Positions 1-9,300 of a stretch of 64,000 nucleotides of DNA are shown one piece after another. Position 1 is the first letter of the stretch, and each line of letters opens with the position of its first letter. Source of the stretch: Mycobacterium interjectum (GTDB lineage Bacteria > Actinomycetota > Actinomycetes > Mycobacteriales > Mycobacteriaceae); contig LQPB01000028.1 of assembly GCA_002102225.1 (NCBI GenBank), forward strand, positions 148,062 to 212,061, read 5' to 3'. Position numbers and translations under genes: made by a program. Under the pieces are notes generated by a model that was given only the letters and a program-made list of their open reading frames with translations, was not told the origin of the DNA and did not search any database.

Positions 1-621
1 GGCAACGCCTTCGAGCCGTCGGAGAGCAACCCGATGATCGGCTTCCGCGGCGCCTCGCGCTACGCACATCCGGCCTACGCCGAGGGATTCGCGCTGGAGT
101 GCCGCGCGATGAAGCGGGTCCGCGAAGAGATGGGCCTGACCAACGTCGTCATCATGCTCCCGTTCGTGCGCCGGGTCGCCGAGGCGGACCTGGTGCTGCA
201 GACGATGGCCGAACTCGGCCTGCGGCGCGGCGACAACGGGCTCGAGGTTTACGCGATGTGCGAGATCCCGAACAACGTGATCCTCCTCGATCAGTTCGCC
301 CAGCGCTTCGACGGCTTCTCCATCGGCTCCAACGACCTGACCCAGCTCACGCTCGGCGTCGACCGTGACAGCGAAATCGTCGCCTTCGACTACGACGAGC
401 GCGACGACGGCGTCAAGGAGATGATCCGCCTGGCCGTGGAAGGGTGCCGCCGTAACGGGATTCACTCGGGTCTATGCGGGCAGGCGCCGTCGGATTACCC
501 CGACATGGCCGAATTCCTGGTCCGCACCGGCATCGACTCGATCAGCCTGAACCCCGATGTGGTGGTGAAGACCACCCGCCAGATTCTCGAGCTGGAGCGC
601 CAGGCGGTGCCGCTGCAGTGA
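1..621 (+). CDS. ppsA: Phosphoenolpyruvate synthase, C-terminal part (5' end outside window)
   Basis: This is the last 206 codons of a PEP synthase, which makes PEP from pyruvate and ATP in gluconeogenesis. The frame is open from base 1, so the gene begins before the window. The visible part is the PEP-utilising TIM-barrel domain: an FRGASRY segment, the SIGSNDLTQLTLGVDRD segment, and near the end GLCGQAPSDYP, which holds the active-site Cys of the PEP-utilising enzyme family. The phosphohistidine and ATP-grasp domains lie outside. It converges on the ketosynthase gene that follows. Family assignment is firm, because the motifs and the C-terminal end (GIDSISLNPD then a short helix) match ppsA. 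PPDK is less likely but cannot be fully excluded from the C-terminus alone. Confidence 0.9.
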   Translation, partial: GNAFEPSESNPMIGFRGASRYAHPAYAEGFALECRAMKRVREEMGLTNVVIMLPFVRRVAEADLVLQTMAELGLRRGDNGLEVYAMCEIPNNVILLDQFAQRFDGFSIGSNDLTQLTLGVDRDSEIVAFDYDERDDGVKEMIRLAVEGCRRNGIHSGLCGQAPSDYPDMAEFLVRTGIDSISLNPDVVVKTTRQILELERQAVPLQ

Positions 622-696
622 ATTTGGTCGCGCCGGTGATACCGCAATTGGGAATCATCCAATGGCTCGCCCGATGCCGTTTTCCCCGACCAATAG

Positions 697-745
697 GTGA
701 CCTTCGTTTGCGATAGCGCCGGTGATACCAAAAAATGAAGGTCAC
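697..745. terminator. Inverted repeat between convergent genes, possible bidirectional terminator
   Basis: GTGACCTTC (697-705) is mirrored perfectly by GAAGGTCAC (737-745) around a 31-nt loop that contains an A-run (729-735). It sits between the ppsA stop and the end of a leftward gene, where a terminator is expected. The long loop makes it a weak candidate. A 14-bp direct repeat GCGCCGGTGATACC (630-643 and 716-729) lies in the same gap, its second copy inside the loop. Confidence 0.35.
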
Positions 746-783
746 GTCATGGCCGGCCCACGGTGCTCGAGTGCCTGATGTGA

Positions 784-1665
784 TTAGTGAACCCGCTGCG
801 GCTGCCGATACAGGGCCGCGCCGGCCGTGATGCCCGCGCCCGCGGCGACGAACAGGACCCGCGCGCCGGCCGCCAGCGTGCCGGCCTGCGGTTCGAACGC
901 GGCCGCCAGCGCGGCGGTGTGCATGCGCTGATCGTCTGCGACGCAGACCTTTTCGATGGGTATCCCGAGCGCCTGGCTCAGCGCGGCGCGATACCCGGGC
1001 CGGGCCGGCGCGGCGACGACCAGGTCGATGTCCACCGGCCCCACGGACTGGCTGTCCAGGCAGGCCCGCGCCGCCGACACGGCCGCCGCGGCGAATCGCT
1101 CGTCCATCTCCTCCGACTGGTTGAAGCGCAGCACGTTGCGCGCGTCGGCGAATCCCACTGTGGCCGAGAAGGCCTCGGGTTCGTCGGTGTTCACCCAGGA
1201 CACCCGGCTCAGCCCGGCGTCGTCGTCGGTCCAGCGGCACAGCAACGCCGCACCGGCGGGTGAGAACGGAAAGTGCTCGCTCATCCCGTGTCCCGGATCG
1301 GCGTCGCTGGCCACGACCAGCGCGCGCTGCACGCTGTGTGTGCGCAAGAACCCGTCGACGATGTGCAGTGCGGTCAGCACCCCGCAGGAGCCGTTGGCGA
1401 CGTCGAAGGAGAAGGTGCCGTGGGCACCGGCGTGCGGATCCTCGGGATTGGCCCCGATGTCGTCCTGGATCAGCGCGGCGAGCGCCGGCTCCCCCAGGTT
1501 GCGGTCGCGGTAGATCCCCGCATTGACAACGAGATCCAGTTCGTCGGCGTCGCACCCGGCCCGGTGCAGGCAGTCCTTCGCGGCGGTTACCGCGAGGTGC
1601 AGCGCGCTGTGCCGGCCCCGCAGGCGGGGGTGCGCGAGGCCGACTCGATCAATGACCGTGCCCAT
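784..1665 (-). CDS. Ketosynthase-III-like protein with incomplete catalytic triad
   Basis: A 293-residue thiolase-fold protein of the 3-oxoacyl-ACP synthase III type. The nucleophile Cys is present at about residue 94 in the segment ANGSCGVLTAL. Where active KAS III enzymes carry a His (HQ) there is an Ala/Pro segment (AAPARPGYR, about 218-226), and the Asn region is replaced by DQRMHTAAL. It is also shorter than the usual 320-350 residues. The start overlaps the end of the upstream ketosynthase by 17 bp, so the two are translationally coupled and probably form a complex. A degenerate ketosynthase next to an intact one recalls PqsB/PqsC and KS-alpha/KS-beta pairs. The function is inference, as the substrate cannot be read from sequence. 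Confidence 0.75.
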   Translation of the reverse strand: MGTVIDRVGLAHPRLRGRHSALHLAVTAAKDCLHRAGCDADELDLVVNAGIYRDRNLGEPALAALIQDDIGANPEDPHAGAHGTFSFDVANGSCGVLTALHIVDGFLRTHSVQRALVVASDADPGHGMSEHFPFSPAGAALLCRWTDDDAGLSRVSWVNTDEPEAFSATVGFADARNVLRFNQSEEMDERFAAAAVSAARACLDSQSVGPVDIDLVVAAPARPGYRAALSQALGIPIEKVCVADDQRMHTAALAAAFEPQAGTLAAGARVLFVAAGAGITAGAALYRQPQRVH

Positions 1666-2755
1666 AGCGGTTCACCAAGTCCTCGTCCAGGGTCAGCAAG
1701 ACCACACCGATTTCCAATCCCGAGGCCAGCGCCAGCAGCGCGACCGTTTCTCCCGGCTCGATGCGCCCGGCCTCGAGTTCCTCGACCAGGGCCACCGTGT
1801 GGGTCGTCGACGCCGTGTTGCCGTACCGGTCGACGGTGATCACCGCATCGTGCCGGGGGCTGTCGCCGAACGCCTCCGACATGCGGGCCATTCCCTTGCG
1901 GATGGCGCGCGCCGAGGTCTGGTGCGTAATCACATGGTCGATGTCGTGCACCGAAATACCCACGGCGTCCAGCACTTCGCTCAGCAGCAGCGGCGTGTTG
2001 GCGATCGCGGCCTTCTGGATGGCGCGGGAGTTGGTGAACATCCGCGCACCCGGGTCGTGGCCCTCCGGGTAGGCCAGGCAGAGCCGGCTGTAGTCGGCCA
2101 CCGTGGTGAAGCCGGCCAGGCTGATTCCCGCGGAGCCCGCGGGCGCCCGCTCGAGCAGGAGCGCGGCGCCGGCGTCGCCGAGCGTCAGGCAGGCCAGTTC
2201 CTTACTCATGATGTTGCGAATGTGGCGGGCCGCGTTGTGGCTCAACTGCGAGATGTACTCGCCGCTGACGACCAGGCCCCGCTCGACGACGCCCTGCCGG
2301 ATCCAGTTGTTCAGAATCGTTACCCCGGTGAGCATTCCGGCGCATGCGTTCGACACGTCGAAGGTCATCGCCTGCGGGGCCCCGATCGCGCGGGCCACGG
2401 CGGCGCTCATCGTCGGTTCCAGCCATTGGGTGAGCCCGCCGCTGAATTTCGTGATGCTGCAGCTGATCACCACGTCGAGCGTGGCCGGATCCTGCCGTGC
2501 CTTGGCCAGGCAGTTCAGCGCCGCCGAGGTGGCCAGGGTGTAGGAATCCTCGTCGCCCACCGAGACGCGGCGCTCCCGGATCCCGGTCAACCGCTCCAGA
2601 TCGATGTGGGTGCGGTGGCGGGTGGTCGCCATCAATTCGTCTGTCGTGAGCCGGGTTTCGGGCAGCTGCCGGCCGGCGCCGGCCAGCCGGGCGACGAACG
2701 GGGCGGGGGCGCCCTGCCCGGCGGTCTCCATCACCAGCCAATGCCGAGTCATCAT
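1649..2755 (-). CDS. 3-oxoacyl-ACP synthase III family ketosynthase (catalytic triad intact)
   Basis: A 368-residue KAS III (FabH-like) enzyme that would condense an acyl thioester with a malonyl-type extender or another acyl group. The triad is visible: Cys138 in SNACAGM, His278 in THQTSAR and Asn313 in YGNTAST. The start ATG at 2755 follows a strong AGGAGG (plus-strand CCTCCT at 2761-2766). It lies 25 bp after a nitroreductase gene and overlaps the next ketosynthase-like gene, giving a three-gene leftward operon led by a promoter with a DosR-like box. It is not the housekeeping fabH by context. Its partner, product and acyl carrier are unknown, but a stand-alone ACP occurs at 27.1 kb in the same dormancy cluster. 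Confidence 0.82.
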   Translation of the reverse strand: MMTRHWLVMETAGQGAPAPFVARLAGAGRQLPETRLTTDELMATTRHRTHIDLERLTGIRERRVSVGDEDSYTLATSAALNCLAKARQDPATLDVVISCSITKFSGGLTQWLEPTMSAAVARAIGAPQAMTFDVSNACAGMLTGVTILNNWIRQGVVERGLVVSGEYISQLSHNAARHIRNIMSKELACLTLGDAGAALLLERAPAGSAGISLAGFTTVADYSRLCLAYPEGHDPGARMFTNSRAIQKAAIANTPLLLSEVLDAVGISVHDIDHVITHQTSARAIRKGMARMSEAFGDSPRHDAVITVDRYGNTASTTHTVALVEELEAGRIEPGETVALLALASGLEIGVVLLTLDEDLVNRYGHGH

Positions 2756-2780
2756 TCATACCTCCTGTTTCGGCCGCCCG

Positions 2781-3764
2781 TTATTCACGAAACTCGAGGA
2801 TCTCGGCCACCAGGCGACGCGCGGTGGCTTCGACGTGCCCGTCGAGCGTCGAGATGCCGACCCGGATCAGCAGCTGCGGCGTTCCGGCGGTACCGGTGAG
2901 CTGTTTGACGGTGTCGCGGCTCATCGCCATCTCGGTCATGTGCGTCAGGGTGCAGGTGGCCATGCCGGCGACGGTGCACTCGAGCAGCACCGCCGACAGC
3001 GCCTCACCGCAGCGCAACACGTCGAGTGGGGCGTCGTCGTGGTGGGTGGACAGCACGAGGATCGTGGAACGGTCGTGGTCGGCGCCGGAGCGGTGCGGCT
3101 CCTCGGCCGCCGGGGGAAAGGCGCGGGCGACATCCACCGCGGCGGCCTCCGAACCCGACACCAGCGCGCTGTCGGGCACGTGGGTGACGTCCGACTCGAA
3201 TGGCGATGTCCACCAACGCAGCTCGGACACGTAGGACGTGTCGTAGCGACGCAGCCGCTCGGTGAGCGCAGACGCCTCGGCCAGGGCCGGCCGCGCATCG
3301 TCGGCCAACACGTCCAGCAGCACCTCGTGCGGAAGAACCGCGCGGCGCAGCGCCGGCTCCAAAGACCCCCACGCCGACGGCGCGGCGAAGGGCAACCGAT
3401 CCGTACGCCGCCGGCGGATCGCCGCCGCCCGCTGCAACCGTGCCTCCGTGACGTCGATCGGCGAAAACTCGAGGCTGGCCAGCAAGTCCGGTTCGAAAGG
3501 ATCGGGGAGACGGGTCGTCGCGCAGCCCCAGCCGGCGGCGGCCATCGCGACCCGGAGGTGGTCGAGCACCGCGCCGCAACTCAGGATCAACTCGCGACCC
3601 GTGCGGTCGGTCGCGGACATCAGCCGGCGGCGATCGGCCCACAGCTGCAGCCGCTCGCCCGCGACCACCCAACGCCAGGGCTGGCTGTTGTGCAGCGAAG
3701 GGGCCCGGCCGGCCAACATGATCGCGTCCCGGATGACCTCGGCGCCCGGCGTTTGCACCGGCAT
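2781..3764 (-). CDS. Acg-family nitroreductase (putative flavin-dependent)
   Basis: A 327-residue member of the mycobacterial Acg/Rv3127/Rv3131 nitroreductase family, whose members in M. tuberculosis belong to the DosR regulon. The signature RAPSLHNSQPWRW is at the N-terminus, followed by a conserved region around LILSCGAVLDHLRVAMAAAGW. These proteins have the nitroreductase fold. Acg itself is reported to bind FMN while lacking ordinary NAD(P)H-dependent activity, so the label nitroreductase is structural. The ATG at 3764 is preferred over the GTG at 3773 because a GGGG stretch lies 8 nt upstream of it. It is the first gene of an operon with two ketosynthases, and a good DosR-like box lies 58 bp upstream. 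Three paralogs occur elsewhere in the window. Confidence 0.85.
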   Translation of the reverse strand: MPVQTPGAEVIRDAIMLAGRAPSLHNSQPWRWVVAGERLQLWADRRRLMSATDRTGRELILSCGAVLDHLRVAMAAAGWGCATTRLPDPFEPDLLASLEFSPIDVTEARLQRAAAIRRRRTDRLPFAAPSAWGSLEPALRRAVLPHEVLLDVLADDARPALAEASALTERLRRYDTSYVSELRWWTSPFESDVTHVPDSALVSGSEAAAVDVARAFPPAAEEPHRSGADHDRSTILVLSTHHDDAPLDVLRCGEALSAVLLECTVAGMATCTLTHMTEMAMSRDTVKQLTGTAGTPQLLIRVGISTLDGHVEATARRLVAEILEFRE

Positions 3765-3821
3765 GTGAATCACCCCATTTGCTCTGTCAGCTCGACAGTA
3801 GGGATGTCGCCGGAGGTGCTG

Positions 3822-3841
3822 ACAGGGTCGTTAGTCCCGAA
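3822..3841. promoter_or_regulatory. DosR-like box upstream of nitroreductase-ketosynthase operon
   Basis: ACAGGGTCGTTAGTCCCGAA matches 15 of 20 positions of the DosR consensus TTSGGGACTWWAGTCCCSAA. A second, weaker site (about 12/20) starts at 3844, two helical turns away. Both lie 58-100 bp upstream of the nitroreductase start, in a gap with no other gene start. Confidence 0.75.
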
Positions 3842-3879
3842 CGACCGGGGCGTTCGGCTCCCAGGGGCAGCGGGTGCGC

Positions 3880-5373
3880 CTATGGCGACGCGAGCCAGAC
3901 GCCGAGCGCCTCTCGCGCCGAGTCCCCGGGGGACCCCGAGGTGTCTATGCGGTGCGCGGTGTCCCAGCCGGCTTGCTGAGCGGCCAACGCCGCGGCGATC
4001 TCCGGTGTCACCTCCGAGTTGCCCGGCGCCCTGGTGGTGATTCGGCCGGCGGCCGTCTCCGTCGCCGCGGCGCACCTGAGTTCCACCGTCGCCGAGTGGG
4101 TTTCGGCGGCGAGGCGATGGGCGCGGGCGCGCATCTGCGGATCCCGCCAGGTGCCGTCGAGGATCACCGATTGCCCGTTGCCGAGCAGGGGGCGCGCCCG
4201 CCGCAGGGCGGCCTCGTAGACGGCCGCGACATTGCCGGGGTGATACAGCCCCCGATCGAGGACGCCGGATTCCCCGGTGATCGAGCCCGATTCCCGCAAT
4301 TCGCGCCGCACGTCGTCGGTCGAGATCACCTGCGCCCCGGTCCGTTCGGCGAGCGCCCTTGCGACGGTGGACTTGCCGGTGCCCGGGTTGCCGCCGACGA
4401 GGGCCAGCCGCACGCGACCGGCTTCCAGGTGCTCGACGGCGATGGCGAGGTGCCGGGCGGCGTCCCTGGCGGCCTCTGGCTTGCCCTGTGACAGTCGCAC
4501 GCAGTCGACCTTGGCCCGGACGCCGGCGCGATAAGCGATGTAGAAGTGCGCCAGCGCCCGCGGCACGGCGCGCGCCGAGTGCGCGGCGTAGCGCTGCAGG
4601 AAATGCTCGCCGAGGTCCTTACGGCCCAGGAACTCCAGATCCATCGCCAGGAACGCGGCGTCATCGACGCAGTCGACGTAGCGGAGCTTGTCGTCGAACT
4701 CCAGGCAGTCCAGCAGCGCGGGTCCGTCGGGCACGCAGAAGATGTCGTCGGCGAGCAGATCGCCGTGACCGTCGACGATGAGCCCGTCTGCGACGCGCCG
4801 CCCGAACAAGGGCCCGCGGCCCGCGACGAATTCGGCGGCGAGGCGCCGCACTCGCGACAAGGACTCGGGCGGCAGCGTGCCGGCGTAGCGGTCGAGTTCG
4901 GCCAGGTTGTCCCGCCACCGTCGGTCGACCGCGTCGGCCTCGCCCTCGGCGCTGATCACCGGGCCACGCTCGGCGCCGTCGTGAAACCGCGCCAACGCGG
5001 CGGCGATGGCATCCAGCACCTCCCCAATGGACTCGCCGGGGTCGCGGCGCACCATGGACGCCAGCCGGTCCTCGTCGCGGTAGCGGCGCATGACGACGAT
5101 CGGTTCGGCCGGGCCGCCGGCGGGGTCGCTGAGGTACGCGACGCCGAGGTAGCTTTCGGGCGACAGCCGGCTGTTCAGCTCGACTTCCCGGCGGCACGCG
5201 CGCTCGCGCTGCTCGGGCGCGCGAAAGTCGAGAAAGTCGGTCAGCACCGGCTTCTTCGCCTTCAACGCCCGCTCACCCACCAGCACGACCATGCCCGTGT
5301 GGGTTTCGTGCACGTCGATGTAGGGCACCGCGGTTGTGGTCACCAACCCAGCGTCCGTCGCCGGGTGCCGCAC
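3880..5373 (-). CDS. Rv2004c-like protein: aminoglycoside-phosphotransferase-like plus P-loop kinase domain
   Basis: A 497-residue two-domain protein, almost the same length as M. tuberculosis Rv2004c (498 aa), a DosR-regulon gene of unknown reaction. The N-terminal 300 residues resemble APH/choline-kinase-type phosphotransferases, with VDGHGDLLADDIFC as the HGD catalytic-loop equivalent and LLDCLEFDDKLRYVD as the metal-binding segment. The C-terminal part is a small AAA/zeta-toxin-like kinase with Walker A GGNPGTGKST. The GTG at 5373 is chosen because AGGA lies 7 nt upstream and a TTG six bases earlier would sit on top of it. It begins just after the USP stop (5383), so the two form an operon reading away from the DosR box at 6317. 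The substrate is unknown. Confidence 0.82.
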   Translation of the reverse strand: MRHPATDAGLVTTTAVPYIDVHETHTGMVVLVGERALKAKKPVLTDFLDFRAPEQRERACRREVELNSRLSPESYLGVAYLSDPAGGPAEPIVVMRRYRDEDRLASMVRRDPGESIGEVLDAIAAALARFHDGAERGPVISAEGEADAVDRRWRDNLAELDRYAGTLPPESLSRVRRLAAEFVAGRGPLFGRRVADGLIVDGHGDLLADDIFCVPDGPALLDCLEFDDKLRYVDCVDDAAFLAMDLEFLGRKDLGEHFLQRYAAHSARAVPRALAHFYIAYRAGVRAKVDCVRLSQGKPEAARDAARHLAIAVEHLEAGRVRLALVGGNPGTGKSTVARALAERTGAQVISTDDVRRELRESGSITGESGVLDRGLYHPGNVAAVYEAALRRARPLLGNGQSVILDGTWRDPQMRARAHRLAAETHSATVELRCAAATETAAGRITTRAPGNSEVTPEIAAALAAQQAGWDTAHRIDTSGSPGDSAREALGVWLASP

Positions 5374-5382
5374 TGCCAAGTC

Positions 5383-6270
5383 CTAGGACGACCGCGCGAC
5401 GATCACCGGCATCCGGACCGAGTGCACGACGGCGTTGCTGACCGAACCCAGCAGCGTCCGGGCGATGCCGCCCCGGCCGTGGCTGCCGAGGACGACCAGC
5501 TGCGCGGACTCCGATTTTTCGATCAGCTGGCGGGCCGGCCGATCGCAGACGAGGAGCCGGTGCACCGTGACGTCGGGGTAGCGTTCCTGCCAGCCGGCCA
5601 GGCGTTCGGCCAGGCTGCGCTCGGCCTCGGCCTTCACCACGGCCCAATCGAATCCGGGCAGTTCGAGCACCTGAACGTCACTCCACGCGTGCAGCGCCTG
5701 CAGGTCGACCCCGCGCCGGGAAGCCTCGTCGAAGGCGATGGCCGTCGCAAGCTCGGAGGCGGCCGAGCCGTCGATTCCCACCAGCACGGGGGCCTGCTGC
5801 GGGTGCGGCATCAACGGGTCTTCGTCGCGAATGACCGCGACCGGACACTTCGCGTGTTGGACCACGCCCGAACTGACCGAACCGAGCAGGAGCCGGCCCA
5901 CCGCCCCACGTCCGTTGCTGCCGACGACGACCATCTCGGCCTCTTCGGACAGCTCCACCAGCGTCGCCACCGGGGGCGAACACTTCAGTTCGCTGCTGAT
6001 GACAAGCCGTTGGTGCCCCTGGACGGCGTCCTCGGCGATCTTGACCGCCTCCTCGAGGGCCTGCCGGCCGTCCTGTTCCTGCCATACCGTGACCCCGGCC
6101 GGAAGCGGAATCTGGGGAAAGGTCGGCACGTACGCGCTGTACATGTGGACGAGCGTCAGCGGCACGTTCCGCATCGCCGCATCGCGGGCCGCCCAGCAGA
6201 CGGCGGCATTCGAAGCCGGCGATCCGTCGACGCCGACGACGATGCCGTGGCGGTTTATGGGTGTAGACAT
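5383..6270 (-). CDS. Universal stress protein, tandem USP domains (Rv2005c-like)
   Basis: A 295-residue protein with two USP domains in tandem. Each opens with a GVDGSPAS or GIDGSAAS strand-loop and closes with an ATP-binding G-rich motif: GSNGRGAVGRLLLGSVSS in domain 1 and GSHGRGGIARTLLGSVSN in domain 2. This matches the length and layout of Rv2005c, Rv1996 and Rv2623, ATP-binding DosR-regulon proteins linked to growth arrest. The start is well set by GAGGAGG five bases before the ATG. It is first in an operon with the Rv2004c-like gene and divergent from otsB1, with a strong DosR-like box between them. The gene order USP/Rv2004c-like/otsB1 reproduces Rv2004c-Rv2005c-Rv2006. Confidence 0.92.
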   Translation of the reverse strand: MSTPINRHGIVVGVDGSPASNAAVCWAARDAAMRNVPLTLVHMYSAYVPTFPQIPLPAGVTVWQEQDGRQALEEAVKIAEDAVQGHQRLVISSELKCSPPVATLVELSEEAEMVVVGSNGRGAVGRLLLGSVSSGVVQHAKCPVAVIRDEDPLMPHPQQAPVLVGIDGSAASELATAIAFDEASRRGVDLQALHAWSDVQVLELPGFDWAVVKAEAERSLAERLAGWQERYPDVTVHRLLVCDRPARQLIEKSESAQLVVLGSHGRGGIARTLLGSVSNAVVHSVRMPVIVARSS

Positions 6271-6316
6271 CGTTTCCTCCTCAGGTGAAAACGCTATTGG
6301 CCGAACGGTCGTCGAT

Positions 6317-6336
6317 CATGAGGCTTTAGTCCCCAA
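6317..6336. promoter_or_regulatory. DosR-like box in USP/otsB1 divergent promoter
   Basis: CATGAGGCTTTAGTCCCCAA matches 15/20 of the DosR consensus, with the right half-site TTTAGTCCCCAA perfect. A weaker site begins near 6339, 22 bp on. It lies 47 bp from the USP start on one side and 56 bp from the otsB1 GTG on the other, so it could serve both directions. Confidence 0.75.
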
Positions 6337-6391
6337 ACCCGTGGCCATCAGGCCCCGTTGACCGGGGCCGCCACGTGGCATCGTCACAGAG

Positions 6392-9300
6392 GTGAGCGAA
6401 TGGCCCGCCACCGTCGACCGGCGCTACCACGACGCCGTGATCCTCGCTTTGGACAGCGTGGTCGCCGAGACCACCCCGGACGGCGCCGAGGCGCGCGATT
6501 CGACCGTCCCGTTGCTGCGGCGGCTGCGCGATGCCGGCGTTGCGACGGCCGTCTACTCCCCCGGCCGCGACTGCGGACAACTCCTGCGCGCCGCCGGAAT
6601 TGACGACCTGGTGGGCGTTGTGGACGGCGACGCAACCGAAACCGCGAACCGCCTGGGGGTACGCCCGGTCCGCTGCGTGGTCATCGACCGCGATCCCGCC
6701 GGCCTCAAGGCCGGCAGGGAGTCCGGCTTTGGCCTCGTCATCGGCCTGACGCGCAACGGGGATGCCGACGAGATGCTGTCGTGCGGGGCCGACACCGTGG
6801 TCGCCGACCTCGCCGGGATCTCGGTGAAAAGCGGTGGGGCGCCGATGTCGCGGATCACCGACGCCCTGCAGGCCTACGGCCAGGTCAAAGAACTGGTCAC
6901 GAACCGGCGACCGGTGGTGTTCCTCGACTTCGACGGCACGCTGTCCGAGATCGTGGCGCACCCCGACTCGGCCTCGCTCGTCGAGGGCGCCGGCGAGGCG
7001 CTGCGCGCGCTGGCCGCGCAGTGTCCGGTGGTGGTGGTCAGCGGTCGCGACGTCGGCGATCTTCGCGGCCGGGTCGGCGTCGACGGGGTGTGGTACGCGG
7101 GCAGCCACGGCCTCGAGTTGGTGGCGCCGGACGGCACCAGCCACGAGAACGCGGCCGCCGCCGGCGTCGTCGGCGCCCTCGCCCGCGCCGCTGACCGCTT
7201 GGCGGAGACGCTCAGCGATGTCCCGGGAACAGTGGTGGAGCGCAAGCGCTTCGGGATCGCTATTCACTACCGCCATGCCGATCCCGAAGACGTCGACCGG
7301 GTGATCGTGGCGGCCCACGAACTCGCCCGCTCCGAGGGCCTGCGGGCCACCCCGGGCCGGAAAGTCGTCGAACTGCGCCCAATCATGGACTGGGACAAGG
7401 GCACCACCCTCAATTGGCTCCTCCAACGCATCGTGGGCAACGACGGGGCCGACCCGGGCACCGTGTTGCCGGTCTATGTCGGGGACGACATCACCGACGA
7501 GGATGCGTTCGACGCGGTCCTCTTCGACGGCGTGGGTATCGTGGTCCGCCACGACGAGGGCGGTGACCGCGCGTCCGCCGCACTGTTCAGCCTCGAAAAT
7601 CCCACCGCGGTAACCAATTTCGTTCGCCGCCTGGCCGACGACCTGGAGGCCGCGGCATCCATGTCCGATGACGCCTGGGAACTCGTCTACGAGGGTTACG
7701 ACCCGCAGTATGAGCGGCTCCGCGAGGCGCTGTGCACCGTCGGCAACGGCTACGTCGCGACCCGTGGCTGCGCCCCGGAGGCGGCCGCGTCCGAGGCGCA
7801 TTACCCGGGCACCTACGCCACCGGCGTGTACAACACCCTGGAAGATCGGGTCGCGGGCCGGACCATCGAGAACGAGAGCCTCGTCAACCTGCCGAACTGG
7901 CTCTGGCTGACGTTCCGGATCAACGGCGGGGCCTGGTTTCACGTCGACGACGCCGAAATATTGTCGTATCGGCAGACATTCGATCTGCGTCACGCGACGC
8001 TGACCCGCACCCTGCGATTCCGGGACGGCTCGGACCAGATCACGACGGTCACCCAGCAGCGTTTCGCATCCATGCACCAACCCCACCTGCTCGCCATGCG
8101 AACCATCGTCGGCGCCGAGAACTGGTCGGGCACAGTCGAGTTCAGCTCCCTGCTGGATGGCGGCGTGCAAAATACCGGGGTCGAGCGCTATCGGTCGTTG
8201 TCCAGCGCGCACCTCACCGCTGTGGCGATAGACGAAATGACGCCCGACTCGGTGCTCTTGCGTACGGAAACCTCGCAGTCGCACATCTCGATCGCGGTCG
8301 CGGCCCGCACCACCGTGTGGTGCGGGGACACCCGGGCCGACGCCCGGTACACCGTCGTGGCCGAGGGCGACCGCGGCGGCCACAACATCGCGGTCCCCCT
8401 GTCCGCCGGCCAGTCGGTCACGTGCGAAAAAGTCGCGACCATCTTCACCGGCCGGGACACCGCCATCTCGGAACCGGCCGGCGCCGCCCAGCAATATCTC
8501 GACGCGGCCGGGCGATACGACGAGCTGCGCCAACAGCACGCGCGGGCGTGGGACCGGTTGTGGGAGCAGTGCACCATCGGCCTGGCGGACGGCATGCCGG
8601 CGCTGCGGGTCTTGCGGCTGCATTTGCTGCATGTGCTGCAGACCATTTCGCCGCACACCGCCGAACTCGACGCCGGCGTCCCGGCGCGCGGGCTGCACGG
8701 CGAGGCCTACCGCGGGCACGTCTTCTGGGACGCGCTGTTCGTCTCCCCGGTGCTGAGCCTGCGCATGCCCAACGTGGCCCGCTCGCTGCTGCTCTACCGG
8801 TACCGGCGGCTTCCCGAGGCGCGACGTGCCGCGAGGCGCGCCGGGTATCTCGGCGCGATGTACCCCTGGCAGTCGGGCAGTGACGGGCGCGAGGTGAGCC
8901 AGGAGGTGCATCTCAATCCGCAGTCCGGGCGATGGAATCCGGACGCCAGCGCACGCGCGCACCACGTCGGCCTCGCGATCGCCTACAACGCCTGGCAGCA
9001 CTACCAGGTCACCGGTGACCGCCAGTGGCTTGGCGACTACGGCGCCGAGATGCTGGTCGAGATCGCGCGATTCTGGGTGGGGCTGGCCACCTTCGACGAC
9101 ACCCGCGGCCGCTACACGATCCGGGGAATCATCGGCCCCGACGAGTTTCATTCGGGCTACCCGGGCAAGGAGTACGACGGGATCGACAACAACGCGTACA
9201 CCAACGTGATGGCGGTCTGGGTGATCATGCGCGCGATGGACGCGCTGGACCTGCTGCCGCTGCGCGACCGGCTCGACCTCGTCGGAAGGGTCGACCTGAC

